From Deltaproteobacteria bacterium (GTDB taxonomy: Bacteria; Myxococcota_A; Polyangia; Polyangiales; Polyangiaceae): a stretch of DNA of 64,000 nt. The stretch spans positions 62,001-126,000 of the forward strand of contig JACRCQ010000021.1 in assembly GCA_016218915.1 (NCBI GenBank), read 5' to 3'. The notes under the pieces are model-generated. The model was not told where the DNA came from, made no database searches, and saw nothing but the letters and a program-made list of their open reading frames with translations. Every line of letters begins with the position of its first letter. Position 1 is the first letter of the stretch. The position numbers were made by a program, and so were the translations under genes. Below are positions 24,914 to 34,884 of the stretch, piece after piece.

Positions 24914-26656
24914 TCAACCCTGGGAACCAGGCAAAGGCAGCAGCCGGATGCCGTAGCGGCTGCGATCGCCCCCTGGGGCAGGCGCAGGCGGCACACCCTT
25001 CTCGCGCGGGTCCGACGGCTGCCCAGGGGTGGGCGCGGGCTGGTTCGGCTGCTGGAGCGGCGGCGGACGATTCAACATGTAGGGACGCGCGTTCATCGTC
25101 GAGCACGCGAAGATCGGGTTTCTGTGGAACTCCCAGTGCAAGTACACGTTGCCGTCCGCAGAGAGGATCGCCTCGGGCGGCTTGCCAAACGGCTGCGATC
25201 GATGCACCGAGTCGAGCGCGGCAATGTCAAAGGCCGTGATCCCGCTGGTCCGCGTCACACCCATCCTCACGATCCGCCCCTGCTCGCGATCCACCACGAT
25301 CTCGAGCGCCGTGAAGATCTTCTGATCGTTCATCGGATGCCCCGGCGGCAGCCCGTCGAGCGAATCAAGGAACCCATCGGCAAAGATCGGATGAATCTTG
25401 TTGTGGATCGAAACGAGATAGGTGCCGAACGGAACGCGCGCCGTGTTCAGCGCGGTCTGGTTGCCCGGGCGAACCGACGAAACGTAGTTCTCGATCGCAG
25501 GGCGCCAACGCTCGAAGGTCGAGGACTGCCAGGAGCCGCGGTGAGCGGAGCGACGTCGCTCGCCATCTGCTGCGCGTTCCCTGCGAAGGGTGTCTGCACC
25601 CACGGAGGCGACCACGTCGCGCTGGTTGAGATTGAGCTGCACACCTCGCTCGTTGGGGCCCTTGCCGAGGCCGAGCCCAGGCACGGTTGGAACGGGCGGC
25701 GCCTTGGCAATCGCGGAAGATGAAGCCTGCGGCCCGCCGGGCTTGCGCCGCGGATTGAGCGAATAGCCGCCCTTGTCGGCTGCAACGACGTCAGGGCCTG
25801 CAGCTCCCTTGTCCGGATTCGGATTGGTCACCGGCGGTGGTGTGGGCTGCGGCTGCGTGGCCGGCTGCGGACGAACGCCATTTCCGGGCGCAGGCGGCGT
25901 GGGGGGCTTGGGCGGAGCATTCGGATCCACGGTCGACTTGGGCGCAGGAGGTGCAGCGGGCAACGATGAGTTGTCCTTGCTCGCTTCGCCCGGGGCCTTG
26001 TTCGGCTCGCCCGGATGATCGTCCGAGTCGCCCACCTTGTTGTGATCCGAGTTGCCAGGCGACTGCGTCGGCCCTGCCTTCTGCCCGCCGAACGTCGGCT
26101 TCGGGTCGTCCTGATCGTGCGATGTGGCGCGCGCGACCGACTGCTCCTTGACCGTGTTGGCTTCGTCGCCCACGAAGGGCGCGTTGGGATTGTCCTTCTG
26201 GTTCTTGTCCTTGACGTGCTGCTTGACCGCGATGCGCCCATCCTTGGGCGGTGGGGGTGGCGGAGGAGGAGGAGGCGGAGCTGGCGGCGTGGGCAAAAGC
26301 ACGATCGGCTTGGGCTCAGGCTTGGGCGGCAGAGGCTTTTTCTCGGGCTCCGGCTTGGGCTCAGGAGGCTTCGGCTTCTCTTTCTCCGGCTCCGGAGGCT
26401 TCACCTCGGGGGGCTTCGGCTCAGGCGGGGGCTCGGTCGCCTTCGGAGGCTCGGCTGGAGGCGAATCCTCCACCAGGCTCACTTCGAACGTTCCGCTGCC
26501 CTTGACGTCTTGGCGAACACCCTGCGCAAAAAGGCGGATGTCAGCGATCTGACCGAGCACGCGCGATGCCAGCTCCGCGCTACCGCTCCACAGCACGTGC
26601 GCGAGCAGGGCCGTACAGACCCAAAGCACGAACGGTACGCGGTATTCACGCGACAT
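24914..26656 (-). CDS. TonB-like protein with long Pro-rich linker
   Basis: A 580-residue protein. One N-terminal membrane segment (FVLWVCTALLAHVLW) is followed at about residues 65-140 by a PEP/KP-rich stretch and a run of eleven prolines, the usual periplasm-spanning part of TonB proteins. A low-complexity Asp/Gly/Pro region leads to a C-terminal domain (about 375-515; PFGTYLVSIHNKIHPIFADGF, FTALEIVVDREQGRIVRMGV, GITAFDIAALDSV) that matches TonB_C. It would pass energy from the inner-membrane proton motive force to outer-membrane receptors. A Pro-rich tail extends past the domain. ExbB and ExbD are not in this window. The SDR gene ends 93 bp upstream on the same strand. Confidence 0.82.
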   Translation of the reverse strand: MSREYRVPFVLWVCTALLAHVLWSGSAELASRVLGQIADIRLFAQGVRQDVKGSGTFEVSLVEDSPPAEPPKATEPPPEPKPPEVKPPEPEKEKPKPPEPKPEPEKKPLPPKPEPKPIVLLPTPPAPPPPPPPPPPPKDGRIAVKQHVKDKNQKDNPNAPFVGDEANTVKEQSVARATSHDQDDPKPTFGGQKAGPTQSPGNSDHNKVGDSDDHPGEPNKAPGEASKDNSSLPAAPPAPKSTVDPNAPPKPPTPPAPGNGVRPQPATQPQPTPPPVTNPNPDKGAAGPDVVAADKGGYSLNPRRKPGGPQASSSAIAKAPPVPTVPGLGLGKGPNERGVQLNLNQRDVVASVGADTLRRERAADGERRRSAHRGSWQSSTFERWRPAIENYVSSVRPGNQTALNTARVPFGTYLVSIHNKIHPIFADGFLDSLDGLPPGHPMNDQKIFTALEIVVDREQGRIVRMGVTRTSGITAFDIAALDSVHRSQPFGKPPEAILSADGNVYLHWEFHRNPIFACSTMNARPYMLNRPPPLQQPNQPAPTPGQPSDPREKGVPPAPAPGGDRSRYGIRLLPLPGSQG

Positions 26657-26749
26657 GCTGGTTCCGGACTGGCGTGCGACGCCCTTGACCTACTCAACAG
26701 TGATGCTTGTTGGAGCGGGTTACGTCAAGACACGAGGCCCGAAATCCCC

Positions 26750-27595
26750 TCAAACCTTCATGATCGCCTGCCAATACTCGTCCACTTCCTCAGCCGTGAA
26801 CACCCCCGCGGATTCGTCCTTGAATTTGCCCGCACTTTCGACAAATCGCAGGGAATGCACCCTGGCTCCGGCCACCGCAACCACATGGCCGGTCCTCTCA
26901 CCACACAGGTCACTGCAGAGCATCAGGACAACCGGCGCCACATGCTCGGATGTCACGTTGTCGAACCCTTCTAGCACCGGAAGCGCCTCGGTCATCCGCG
27001 TCTTGGCAAGCGGAGCCACCGCGTTCACCGTGATCCTGTGCTTCTGCAGCTCGATCGATGCGGTCCGTGTGAGACCGTGAACGCCCGCACACGCTGCCGC
27101 GAGATTGGCCTGGCCGAATCCGCCGAGGTAGCCCGGCAGACCGGTCATGCTCACGATGCGTCCGCCTCGGGCTTGCACCACCATCTGACGCGCTGCGGCC
27201 TGGATGCAGAGGAACGTGCCCTTGAGGATACCGGTCACCACGGAATCCCAGGCCGCTTCCTCCATCTTGACCAGGGTCCGATCGCGCACCACCCCGGCGC
27301 TGTTGACCAGGATGTCGAGCCCGCTGTAGGCGTCGATCGCGGTTTGTACGGCAGAGCGTGCGCCTTCGGCGGTCGCGATGTCGTGGTGGCTTGCGACCGC
27401 CTTGCCCCCTGCCTGGGTGATCTCGTCCACCACCGCATCCGCAATGGCTTCGTCGTAGCCGATTCCATCGACCTCGCAGCCGATGTCGTTGATCACCACC
27501 CGCGCGCCTTCCCGGGCCAGCAGCAGGGCGACCGAACGTCCGATGCCGCGTCCTGCTCCGGTCACGAGAGCGATCTTGCCTTCGAGCAATGTCAT
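26750..27595 (-). CDS. SDR-family protein with degenerate catalytic residues
   Basis: A 281-residue Rossmann-fold protein of the short-chain dehydrogenase/reductase family. The cofactor motif is intact (VTGAGRGIG at residues about 9-17) and NSAG is present. The active site is not: the YxxxK motif reads L165-A-A-A-C169 (GQANLAAACAG), and the Ser strand reads SMTGLPG where SDRs have SS. The N-terminal text (INDIGCEVDGIGYDEAIAD) resembles the hydroxyacyl-CoA/MFE-2 branch. It probably binds NAD(P) but should not oxidise or reduce alcohols in the normal way. The start at 27595 (MTLLEGK) is preferred over one 45 bases upstream because the family begins there. Confidence 0.85.
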   Translation of the reverse strand: MTLLEGKIALVTGAGRGIGRSVALLLAREGARVVINDIGCEVDGIGYDEAIADAVVDEITQAGGKAVASHHDIATAEGARSAVQTAIDAYSGLDILVNSAGVVRDRTLVKMEEAAWDSVVTGILKGTFLCIQAAARQMVVQARGGRIVSMTGLPGYLGGFGQANLAAACAGVHGLTRTASIELQKHRITVNAVAPLAKTRMTEALPVLEGFDNVTSEHVAPVVLMLCSDLCGERTGHVVAVAGARVHSLRFVESAGKFKDESAGVFTAEEVDEYWQAIMKV

Positions 27596-27766
27596 GGGGG
27601 TGGGTTGATAGGCCTGCGCGCCGGGTGCGACAAGGAGCAATCCGGTCCGTCTTGCTGGTGCAACCGGCGAGGTTCAGGCCTTGTGCGGGGTTGTGCGCGA
27701 GCAGGAAGTGCGACTAGAGTCGCTGCTCGTTCTGGCCCGGAAGGCCTCTGAGAGGAGACTACGACG

Positions 27767-28426
27767 ATGACGCAGGCGCAAACAGAGCAGTACAACATGG
27801 CTGGTGGTGGTTTCGGTCCTCCTCCTGGAGGGGCGCCCGGTGGATACGCGCCTCCGCCCGGCGGATATGCTCCCCCTCCGGGAGCTCCTGGTGGCTTTGG
27901 CGGACCGGCCCAGCCTCCGATGGGCGCTCCTGCTCCGGGTTTCGGCCCTGCACCGGGCTACGGACCTGCGCCGGGCATGGGCTCGCCGGGCGGCGTATCG
28001 CAGAAAGATCAGGGGACGGCCTTCCTGCTCTCCTACTTCCTGGGCGTCTACGGCGCGGACCGCTTCTACCTGGGCCAGACCGGCCTTGGCATCGCCAAGC
28101 TGCTGACCTGCGGTGGGCTCGGCATCTGGGCCATCATCGATCTCATCATGATCGGCATGGGCAAGATGAAGGATGCGCAGGGGCTGCCTCTGCGTCGCGA
28201 GCCCCCGGTGGGCAACCCGACCAAGGACCAGGGCACCACCTTCCTCATCTCGGTCTTCCTCGGCATGTACGGCGGCGACCGCTTCTATCTCGGCCAGACG
28301 GGCCTCGGCATTGCCAAGCTGCTGACCTGCGGCGGACTCGGCATCTGGGCGATCATCGACGCGATCATGATCGGCATGGGCAAGATGCAAGATGCGCAGG
28401 GCAATAGCCTGCGCTGGCAGGATTGA
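27767..28426 (+). CDS. Tandem TM2-domain membrane protein
   Basis: A 219-residue protein. A Gly/Pro/Tyr-rich N-terminus with PPGGYAPPPG-like repeats occupies about residues 12-78. Two nearly identical TM2 domains follow, each with DQGTxFLxSxFLGxYGxDRFYLGQ and then KLLTCGGLGIWAIID and IMIGMGKM, about 75 residues apart. The TM2 domain makes two membrane helices with a conserved loop. GAGAGGAGAC precedes the ATG. The repeated text points to a recent internal duplication. A structural or envelope role is likely; the function is unknown. Confidence 0.88.
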   Translation: MTQAQTEQYNMAGGGFGPPPGGAPGGYAPPPGGYAPPPGAPGGFGGPAQPPMGAPAPGFGPAPGYGPAPGMGSPGGVSQKDQGTAFLLSYFLGVYGADRFYLGQTGLGIAKLLTCGGLGIWAIIDLIMIGMGKMKDAQGLPLRREPPVGNPTKDQGTTFLISVFLGMYGGDRFYLGQTGLGIAKLLTCGGLGIWAIIDAIMIGMGKMQDAQGNSLRWQD

Positions 28427-28456
28427 TCAGAATCGCCGCGGCAGATGAAACCGACG

Positions 28457-28688
28457 AACCTGCGACAGGTTGGTTCACCTCCCCCCGCCTGAGACGAAGC
28501 GATCCGCACGAGCCCCCTCCTCACCGCCGCGCCCGATATGTCGGCATTGCGGCGGGAGGAGAGGGCGACAAAGATGCTCAGGCCCTCGCGTTGGCCCCTC
28601 TCCGGCCGCCGCCGGGCGTTGGCCTGGGATGCGGCGGACCCGGAGAGGGGCGTGCGCGAACCGCCAGACACGGGCGGGGGTGAGGTAG
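28457..28688. repeat. Nested inverted-repeat element between TM2 and TPR/HEAT genes
   Basis: The 352-bp gap 28427-28778 has no gene. It holds a small perfect hairpin AACCTG-CGA-CAGGTT at 28457-28471, then imperfect terminal arms at about 28474-28489 and 28673-28688, enclosing two further hairpins: 28513-28530 with 28549-28565 (GCCGC/GCGGC and CCTC/GAGG core) and 28595-28612 with 28631-28650 (CCCCTCTCCGG core). This looks like a MITE-like or REP-like intergenic repeat, or a complex terminator. Only the structure is visible here. Confidence 0.6.
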
Positions 28689-28778
28689 TCAAATCCGACG
28701 CGGGTTCAACCTGGCGCCACAGCGGGCGATTTGAATCTGTACCTCGCCGCTTCGGAGCTAGCGATGTAAGCTTCCGGG

Positions 28779-31700
28779 GTGCGTCCTTCCAGGATCCTCC
28801 TCGCGGTCCTCCTCGCGGCATCTGTGCCCGCTGTCTGTGCGCTTCCGATATCGGACGCGAACGCGGACTTTGATCCGTCCGGAAGGCGACGTCCCGGCGG
28901 GCGGCCCGGGCCTGCGGCCAAACCAGGACCCGGCACGCGACCGCCTGGAGCAGGGCGCCCGGGCAATCCTGACGCCGCGGCGACCAAGGGCCCGACCGCA
29001 GATGCGTTGATCGCCCGCTACACCGGCATCGTTCTTCAGCAGCCGACCGCACCTTTCCCGCTGCAGCGCCTCGCCCAGCTCTATCGCGAGCGTGATGGCG
29101 ACACCAAGAAGCTCCTGGAGGACTTCGAGAAACGCGTTGCTGCAGGCGGCGCGGACGCGGGAGCGGCTCGGCTCGTGCTCGCCGGGATCTACAAGATCGA
29201 GAACCGTCTCGACGACGCGGCGCGCATCTACCAGGAGGTGATCGCGGCGCGTCCCAAGGATCCAGGGCCGATCCAGGCGCTGGCGCAGCTGCAGCTCGAT
29301 CGGAGCAACCTGACCGAGGCGCGCAGGCTGTACGGCGACGCGCTGGCGCTGCTCACGACGTCGCAGGACAAGGAGGGGGTGCTCCGCACGCTGCTGAAGA
29401 TCTCGCTCGATCAGCGCGATTTTCCGGGAGCCAAGGGGTACCACAAGGAGCTGATCAAGCTCGCGGGCGGCTCGCTTTTGGTCAAGGCCGAGCTTGGACG
29501 CGAGCTGATGAACCGTAGCGAGTTCGCGCAGGCCGAGGTCGAGTACCGCGAGGTCGTGACCGCAGCAGCAGGCGACAATCGCGCCCTCGCCCCTGCACTT
29601 GCCGACCTGGGAAGGGTGCTGACCAAGGTTCGCAAGAACCAGGAGGCGATGGAGGTGCTCAAGCGGGCACTTGCAATCGCTGGCAGCGAAGCAGGCGTCC
29701 GGGCCGAGGTCTACAACATCATGACCGAGGCCTACCGGGCAGAGAGCAAGCTGCCGGAGCTGATCACCATCCTGGAGGCGGACAAGGGGCAAAGCGACTT
29801 CCACCACCTCAACACGCTCGGCCTGCTCTACGAGGAGACCGGCCAGGTCGACAAGGCGCTCGCCACCTACAAGAAAGCGCTCGGAGTCAATCCGCGTCAC
29901 ATCGACACGCGCCTCAAGGTCATCCACATCCTGCAGGCGCAGGGCGAGCTCGACCAGGCGATCAAGGAATACGAAGCACTCATACGCTCGGTGCCGAACA
30001 ACCCGGACTTCGTGTTCGAGCTGTGCGACACGCTGATCCAGCGAGGTGATCGGGCCAAGGCGCTGCAGCTGCTCACGCAGGCCGAGGGGCGCTCAGGGGG
30101 TGACGACGAGCAGCTCGCGCGGGTCGCGGACTTCTACGAGCGTATCGAGGAGCACGCGCGTGCGATGCGCATCCTGCAGCGGCTTGCTGCGAGCGGCACG
30201 CAGGATCCCCAGTACGTGATCGACCTCGGGGATCGCTACTTCCAGGAGGGCGATCACAAGAAGGCGATGGACACCTGGGCGCGCATCAAGGTGATCATCC
30301 CGAACCGGGGCAAGGCGCTGTCCACGCTCGGGGAGGTGTACCTCGAGCACGACATGGCGAAGGAAGCGATCGAAGCGCTTCGCGAAGCAGCCGGGCTGGA
30401 GCCGGACAACCTCCGCTACAAGAAGAACCTGGCGCTCGCTCTCGAGCGCACCGCGGTGTCGTCGGGCGAAACGCGGGGACGGAGCATGCCCAACAGCTCG
30501 CGCTACCAGGAAGCGCGAAAGCTGTGGGAAGAGGTCCTGGCAAAGGCGGTCTCGACCGGGGACAAGGCCCAGGCGCGAGAAGCGCGCATGCACATCGTGA
30601 CCATCTGGTCGCTCAGCCGCGAGCTGCCCAACCAGATCGCAGGCCTGTCGCGACGTTTCGCCGCCACCCCCCCGGACATCGATGCTGGCTGGATGCTCGC
30701 CGAGGTGCAGATCCGCATGCAGCGGCTGCTCGATGCAGAGGCGACCCTGGTGAAGCTCACCTCGATCGAGAAGGGCGACTCGGACCTGTTCCTCACGCTG
30801 GAGCGCGTGTACGTGCTCGAGCACAAGCTCGACGATGCGATCAAGACGCTCAAGCACCTGGCGGAGATCGATCCGAAGCGTGCGCGCCAGTACTACCAGC
30901 GCATGGCCCAGTACGCGGCGGAGCTGTACAAGGACGACGACGCGGTGGCGTACGCGGCGCAGGCGGTGGCGTTGGCGCCGGACGATGCGGACGGGCACAA
31001 GAAGCTCGGCGAGATGTACCGTCGCAGGCAGGACAACGAGCGCGCGATCTCGGAGTTCCGGGCAGCGATCACCAAGAACGACCGCCTGTACCTCGTGTAC
31101 TTCGATCTCGCGGAGCTGTTGCTCGCACGGGCGCAGCCCGAGGAAGCCGACTCGCTGTACCGTCGCGTGGTGCGCGCGTGCCCTGACGACGAGCTTGTCG
31201 CGCGGGCCGCACGCTTGTCGATGCAGCTCAACCTCGGACGCGGCACGCTCGAGCAGCTCGAGCGCGAGCTTCTCCCGGTGGCTCTCGGGCATCCGCAGAA
31301 GCCCTTGTATCGAAGGCTGCTCGTGGATCTGTACGGGGCCATGGCTTTCCCGCTGGTGCAGCGCGTGCGCTACGGCGCGCCCCAGGAGGCATCATCGGCA
31401 CGCGACCAGCTCACCAAGATGGGCGCGCGCGCGGTCAAGCCGCTGCTCGATGCGCTCAGCGACGAGAACCAGCAGCAGCAGACCATCGCGATCGAAGTGC
31501 TCGCCTTCGTGGAGAACAAGAACGCCGGGCCGTCGCTGTTCGCCTTTGCTTCGGGCAATGCCGAGCAAAACCTGCGGGTGCGCGCCATGATCGCGTGCGG
31601 TGCGCTGCGCGATCCGGCGCTGCTCCCCAAGTACAGGAGCCTGCTGATTCCCACCGGCGACGCGCCCCCGATCCTGGGCGGGCCGATCGCAGTCGCAGCC

Positions 31701-32897
31701 GCCTGGGGCGTGGCCCGCATGCAGGACAAGAAAGCGGTGCCGCTGCTCGTGGAGCTTGCCAGGGGAAGCACGCCCGAGCTTCGTGCGCTGGCCCTCATTG
31801 GCCTGGGCGCCTCCCAGGACAAGAGCGTGGCCGCCATAGCTTCCGAGGTAGCGGCCTCGCCGGATGCGGGCAACGTGGCGCGCGCCGCTGCTGCTTGGGC
31901 GCTGGCCGAGATGGGCGCTGTGCAGCATGTCGACGTGCTGCTGGCCATGGCGCGCAGCCAGGACTCGCTGCCCCGTCAGACGAGCCTTCTGGCCCTCGCC
32001 AAGCTCGATCCTGCCAAGGCGCGCAACGCTGTGGCCGAGTCGCTCTTCGACCCCAATCCGTCGGTTCGCAAAGCTGCCTTTGCCGCTTCGGTCGTGCTCG
32101 TCTCTCGCGACACCAAGCGGACCGTCGACCCCTTTGCCGTGCCCGACTCGATGGTCGACGTACGCGGCGTCATCGAAGGCATGGTGCCATCGACCGATTC
32201 CCCGGCGCAGCGCGCGCAAGCGCTGCTCGCCCTCGAGGAGCCGATCACGCGCGCCGCGATCGATGCCACGCGTACTTCACCTGACCGCGCGCTGCTCGTG
32301 GCCGATGCGCTCCTTGCCCGTCCGGGTGCGCCATCGTTCTCGCCGTTCACCGACGGCCTCGAGAAGATGGCCGACGCAGAGCGGACCAAGGCGGAGCAGG
32401 CGAGCGCACGCATTGCCAAGGCGCTGGCTCCTGCCTTCACTGCCCTGCTGCGCCATCCCTTGACCGACCTGCGGATCCGCGCCGTGCGAATGCTCGCGCG
32501 CGTCGATGACCCGGCATCGCACGTGGCCATCGTCGATGCGCTCACCGACGAAGACGAGGCAGTGCAGCGCGCTGCGCTCGCGGTGTTGAGCGAGATCAAG
32601 TCCGATGCTGCGGTCAAGGCCGTAGCGAAGATCCTGGCGAGCAACTCGAACTGGGCGCTGCGCGTCCGCGCTGCGCGTGCTCTCGGAAGCCTCAAGGCGG
32701 CCCAGGCCGACAAGGAAGCGGTCGCTTCGTTGTCGCGCGCTGCCAGGGAAGACAAGTTCGCGCTCGTGCGTCAGGCATCGATGGAAGCGCTGACCAAGCT
32801 GTCGCCGACCGATGCGCGTCCGGTCCTGGAGGCTGCAGCCAAGAGCGATCCCGAGCCTGAGGTGCGCGCAAGCGCCAGCAAGCTCATGGGAAAGTAG
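28779..32897 (+). CDS. Large exported TPR and HEAT-repeat protein
   Basis: A 1372-residue protein starting with GTG and a signal peptide (RILLAVLLAASVPAVCA). After a Pro/Gly/Arg linker, TPR-like helical hairpins fill about residues 70-860 (YxxVxxxxPxNPxxxxxLA spacing, for example NTLGLLYEETGQVDKALATY). From about 880 the protein changes to HEAT-like repeats (ALSDENQQQQTIAIEVLAF, LVELARGSTPELRALALIGLG, VDALTDEDEAVQRAALAVLS) to the end. TPR and HEAT arrays are scaffolds; no catalytic motif is seen. A TAAGCT box lies 7 bases before the GTG. Such proteins are common in myxobacterial envelopes. Function unknown. Confidence 0.87.
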   Translation: MRPSRILLAVLLAASVPAVCALPISDANADFDPSGRRRPGGRPGPAAKPGPGTRPPGAGRPGNPDAAATKGPTADALIARYTGIVLQQPTAPFPLQRLAQLYRERDGDTKKLLEDFEKRVAAGGADAGAARLVLAGIYKIENRLDDAARIYQEVIAARPKDPGPIQALAQLQLDRSNLTEARRLYGDALALLTTSQDKEGVLRTLLKISLDQRDFPGAKGYHKELIKLAGGSLLVKAELGRELMNRSEFAQAEVEYREVVTAAAGDNRALAPALADLGRVLTKVRKNQEAMEVLKRALAIAGSEAGVRAEVYNIMTEAYRAESKLPELITILEADKGQSDFHHLNTLGLLYEETGQVDKALATYKKALGVNPRHIDTRLKVIHILQAQGELDQAIKEYEALIRSVPNNPDFVFELCDTLIQRGDRAKALQLLTQAEGRSGGDDEQLARVADFYERIEEHARAMRILQRLAASGTQDPQYVIDLGDRYFQEGDHKKAMDTWARIKVIIPNRGKALSTLGEVYLEHDMAKEAIEALREAAGLEPDNLRYKKNLALALERTAVSSGETRGRSMPNSSRYQEARKLWEEVLAKAVSTGDKAQAREARMHIVTIWSLSRELPNQIAGLSRRFAATPPDIDAGWMLAEVQIRMQRLLDAEATLVKLTSIEKGDSDLFLTLERVYVLEHKLDDAIKTLKHLAEIDPKRARQYYQRMAQYAAELYKDDDAVAYAAQAVALAPDDADGHKKLGEMYRRRQDNERAISEFRAAITKNDRLYLVYFDLAELLLARAQPEEADSLYRRVVRACPDDELVARAARLSMQLNLGRGTLEQLERELLPVALGHPQKPLYRRLLVDLYGAMAFPLVQRVRYGAPQEASSARDQLTKMGARAVKPLLDALSDENQQQQTIAIEVLAFVENKNAGPSLFAFASGNAEQNLRVRAMIACGALRDPALLPKYRSLLIPTGDAPPILGGPIAVAAAWGVARMQDKKAVPLLVELARGSTPELRALALIGLGASQDKSVAAIASEVAASPDAGNVARAAAAWALAEMGAVQHVDVLLAMARSQDSLPRQTSLLALAKLDPAKARNAVAESLFDPNPSVRKAAFAASVVLVSRDTKRTVDPFAVPDSMVDVRGVIEGMVPSTDSPAQRAQALLALEEPITRAAIDATRTSPDRALLVADALLARPGAPSFSPFTDGLEKMADAERTKAEQASARIAKALAPAFTALLRHPLTDLRIRAVRMLARVDDPASHVAIVDALTDEDEAVQRAALAVLSEIKSDAAVKAVAKILASNSNWALRVRAARALGSLKAAQADKEAVASLSRAAREDKFALVRQASMEALTKLSPTDARPVLEAAAKSDPEPEVRASASKLMGK

Positions 32898-32961
32898 GCG
32901 TGTTGGCCTCCGCGCGCACTCGTTGACACGGATCGCACTTCCGCGATAGCCAGAGACTCGG

Positions 32962-34617
32962 ATGTTCGACAGGACGCAACTTCAGCCGATCGTCGCCGAT
33001 GCCTCCACGACCCCTTCCACGGCCTTGGACTCGGGGCTCAACCTCCTGTCCACCGCACCACCTGTCACGCATCCCATGGCCCTGTGGAAGGACCCGGCGC
33101 TGTATCTGGTAGGGCTCGCAGCCTTGTTCGTGTGCCTGCCATTCGCCAGCTACGTCCACTGGTTGGGAGACGAAGGGGCGTGGCTTCACGGGGCAGAGCG
33201 GTTGTTGCGCGGGCAGCCTGTACATACGGGTTTCTTCGCGCTCACCCCGGGCGTCTACGTCGTTACCGCTGGCTGGATGACGCTCTTTGGCCCTGGTATC
33301 GCGGCAATGCGCACCCTGGCTTTGTGCACCATTCTGGGAATCGCCCTGCTCGCCTACAGCGCCTGTCGATCCGTTTCCGGCTCCCGCCCACTGGCCGCCT
33401 GCTGCGCCATCGCCTGGGTGCTCACCACCCAAGGGACCTGGACCACGATCAGCCACCACTGGATGAGTGCCCTGGCCTGCATGGCCACCCTCGTTGTTGC
33501 CCTGTATGCGGTAGAGAACCCCTCCAGGGCGGTTCCTGCGCTGGTCGCAGCCGGCCTGTTCGCAGGGACGGCAGCCTCTGTGACCGGCACGCGCGGTCTG
33601 GCCGCATTGGTCATTGCAGTGGCTGCGTCGGTGCGTACTCCCAAACCTCTTCGAGCCACCCTCGCGCTCACAGCCGCGGTTGCGGTCACGCCGTGTCTGG
33701 CGGTCCTGACCATGCTTGCGGCCGGGGCCATCCACTGGACAGACCTGCAAGCCTCGTTTTCGCTCGTGGAGCGATTCGCAAGCACCCAGGGACTCCCCTT
33801 TGGTGCGGGCGCCGACCCACAGAGTCGCCCCATCATCGTCCTGTTCCCACTCGCAGCCGTCCTGCTCGCGGGCGTAGTAGCGCGAGGCGGTTGGAGACTG
33901 CTCCTGGCTCCGAGGACGGGCGTGATCCTGGCAGCCGCGGTTTCTGCGTTCATCTGCTGCTTCCCTCGGGCCGACGCAGCGCACATCGCATTCAACGCGC
34001 CGCTGGCGTTGCCCCTGTTCACCTGGGCGAGTTCGCATCTTCTGGCGCCCTCCTCTGTCGCTCGACGGCTCGCACCCTGGGTGCTCGCCGCTGCGATACT
34101 CCCGAGCGGCTGGTCGCTGTCCAAGCTGACCGCAAAGGTCCTCGCACGTCCGGAAATCCAGGTAGCCCGCGGTACCGTCCGATTGGGCGAAGGAACTGAC
34201 CCGCGCGATCTCACGCGCCTGCTGGCGGACATCAGCAACGTGAATCCCGCGGATAGCTTCTTCTTCTACCCCTACGACCCGATGCTGCCGTATCTGACCG
34301 GACGAGCTCACGTGACCGCACAGGATCTGTTCACACCTGGATACACGACGCCGGAACAGTATCGGGCTACGTGCGAAAGCGTGGTCGGCAAGGCCGAGTG
34401 GGTCGTCGTGGACAAGCGTTGGAGCGACCCTCGGGTCATCACCAGCGCGTTCCCGAACATCAGCGATGGAAACCCGCCGGAGAAGGCTGCGTTCGAGAAG
34501 GCTATCGACGCCTCTTTCCAGACCGTGGCGTCCTACCCCCGCTACGAGCTCCGCAAGCGCACGACCGACGCGACGCCCGAAGCCTGCAGCGGAATCACTC
34601 GACAGGCGAGCCTGTAG
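32962..34617 (+). CDS. GT-C-like polytopic membrane protein
   Basis: A 551-residue protein with about ten to twelve transmembrane segments. After an unusual polar 38-residue start, the first luminal loop contains GDEGAWLHGAERLLRGQPVHTG, the DE placement seen in the lipid-linked glycosyltransferase C superfamily (ArnT/PMT type). A hydrophilic C-terminal domain of about 160 residues follows with FFFYPYDPMLPYLTGR. It may glycosylate lipids or proteins using a polyprenyl-linked sugar, but no diagnostic family was identified. A gap of 63 bp separates it from the TPR/HEAT gene. Confidence 0.7.
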   Translation: MFDRTQLQPIVADASTTPSTALDSGLNLLSTAPPVTHPMALWKDPALYLVGLAALFVCLPFASYVHWLGDEGAWLHGAERLLRGQPVHTGFFALTPGVYVVTAGWMTLFGPGIAAMRTLALCTILGIALLAYSACRSVSGSRPLAACCAIAWVLTTQGTWTTISHHWMSALACMATLVVALYAVENPSRAVPALVAAGLFAGTAASVTGTRGLAALVIAVAASVRTPKPLRATLALTAAVAVTPCLAVLTMLAAGAIHWTDLQASFSLVERFASTQGLPFGAGADPQSRPIIVLFPLAAVLLAGVVARGGWRLLLAPRTGVILAAAVSAFICCFPRADAAHIAFNAPLALPLFTWASSHLLAPSSVARRLAPWVLAAAILPSGWSLSKLTAKVLARPEIQVARGTVRLGEGTDPRDLTRLLADISNVNPADSFFFYPYDPMLPYLTGRAHVTAQDLFTPGYTTPEQYRATCESVVGKAEWVVVDKRWSDPRVITSAFPNISDGNPPEKAAFEKAIDASFQTVASYPRYELRKRTTDATPEACSGITRQASL

Positions 34618-34884
34618 CTGCCTGGTCGAATGCTGTCGGCTCGTAGCCGGGCGCTCGAGGAGGGATCCACCAGATCCTAGTCCGAGATCACACCATCGGA
34701 CCCCGGAGATCCGATCCCCCGGCCGCAGAGTCTCCAGGCGCGACGAAGCGGTGGAACGGCCCGACGGCATCCCTCCGCGAGCCCGTTGGTTTCATGCATC
34801 AGTCGCCGAGCGTTCTGGCATGCACTCCCGTGGCACAGAGTGTGCACTCTTCGTCGACACACGGTCGCTACCGGGAGAAATGCC

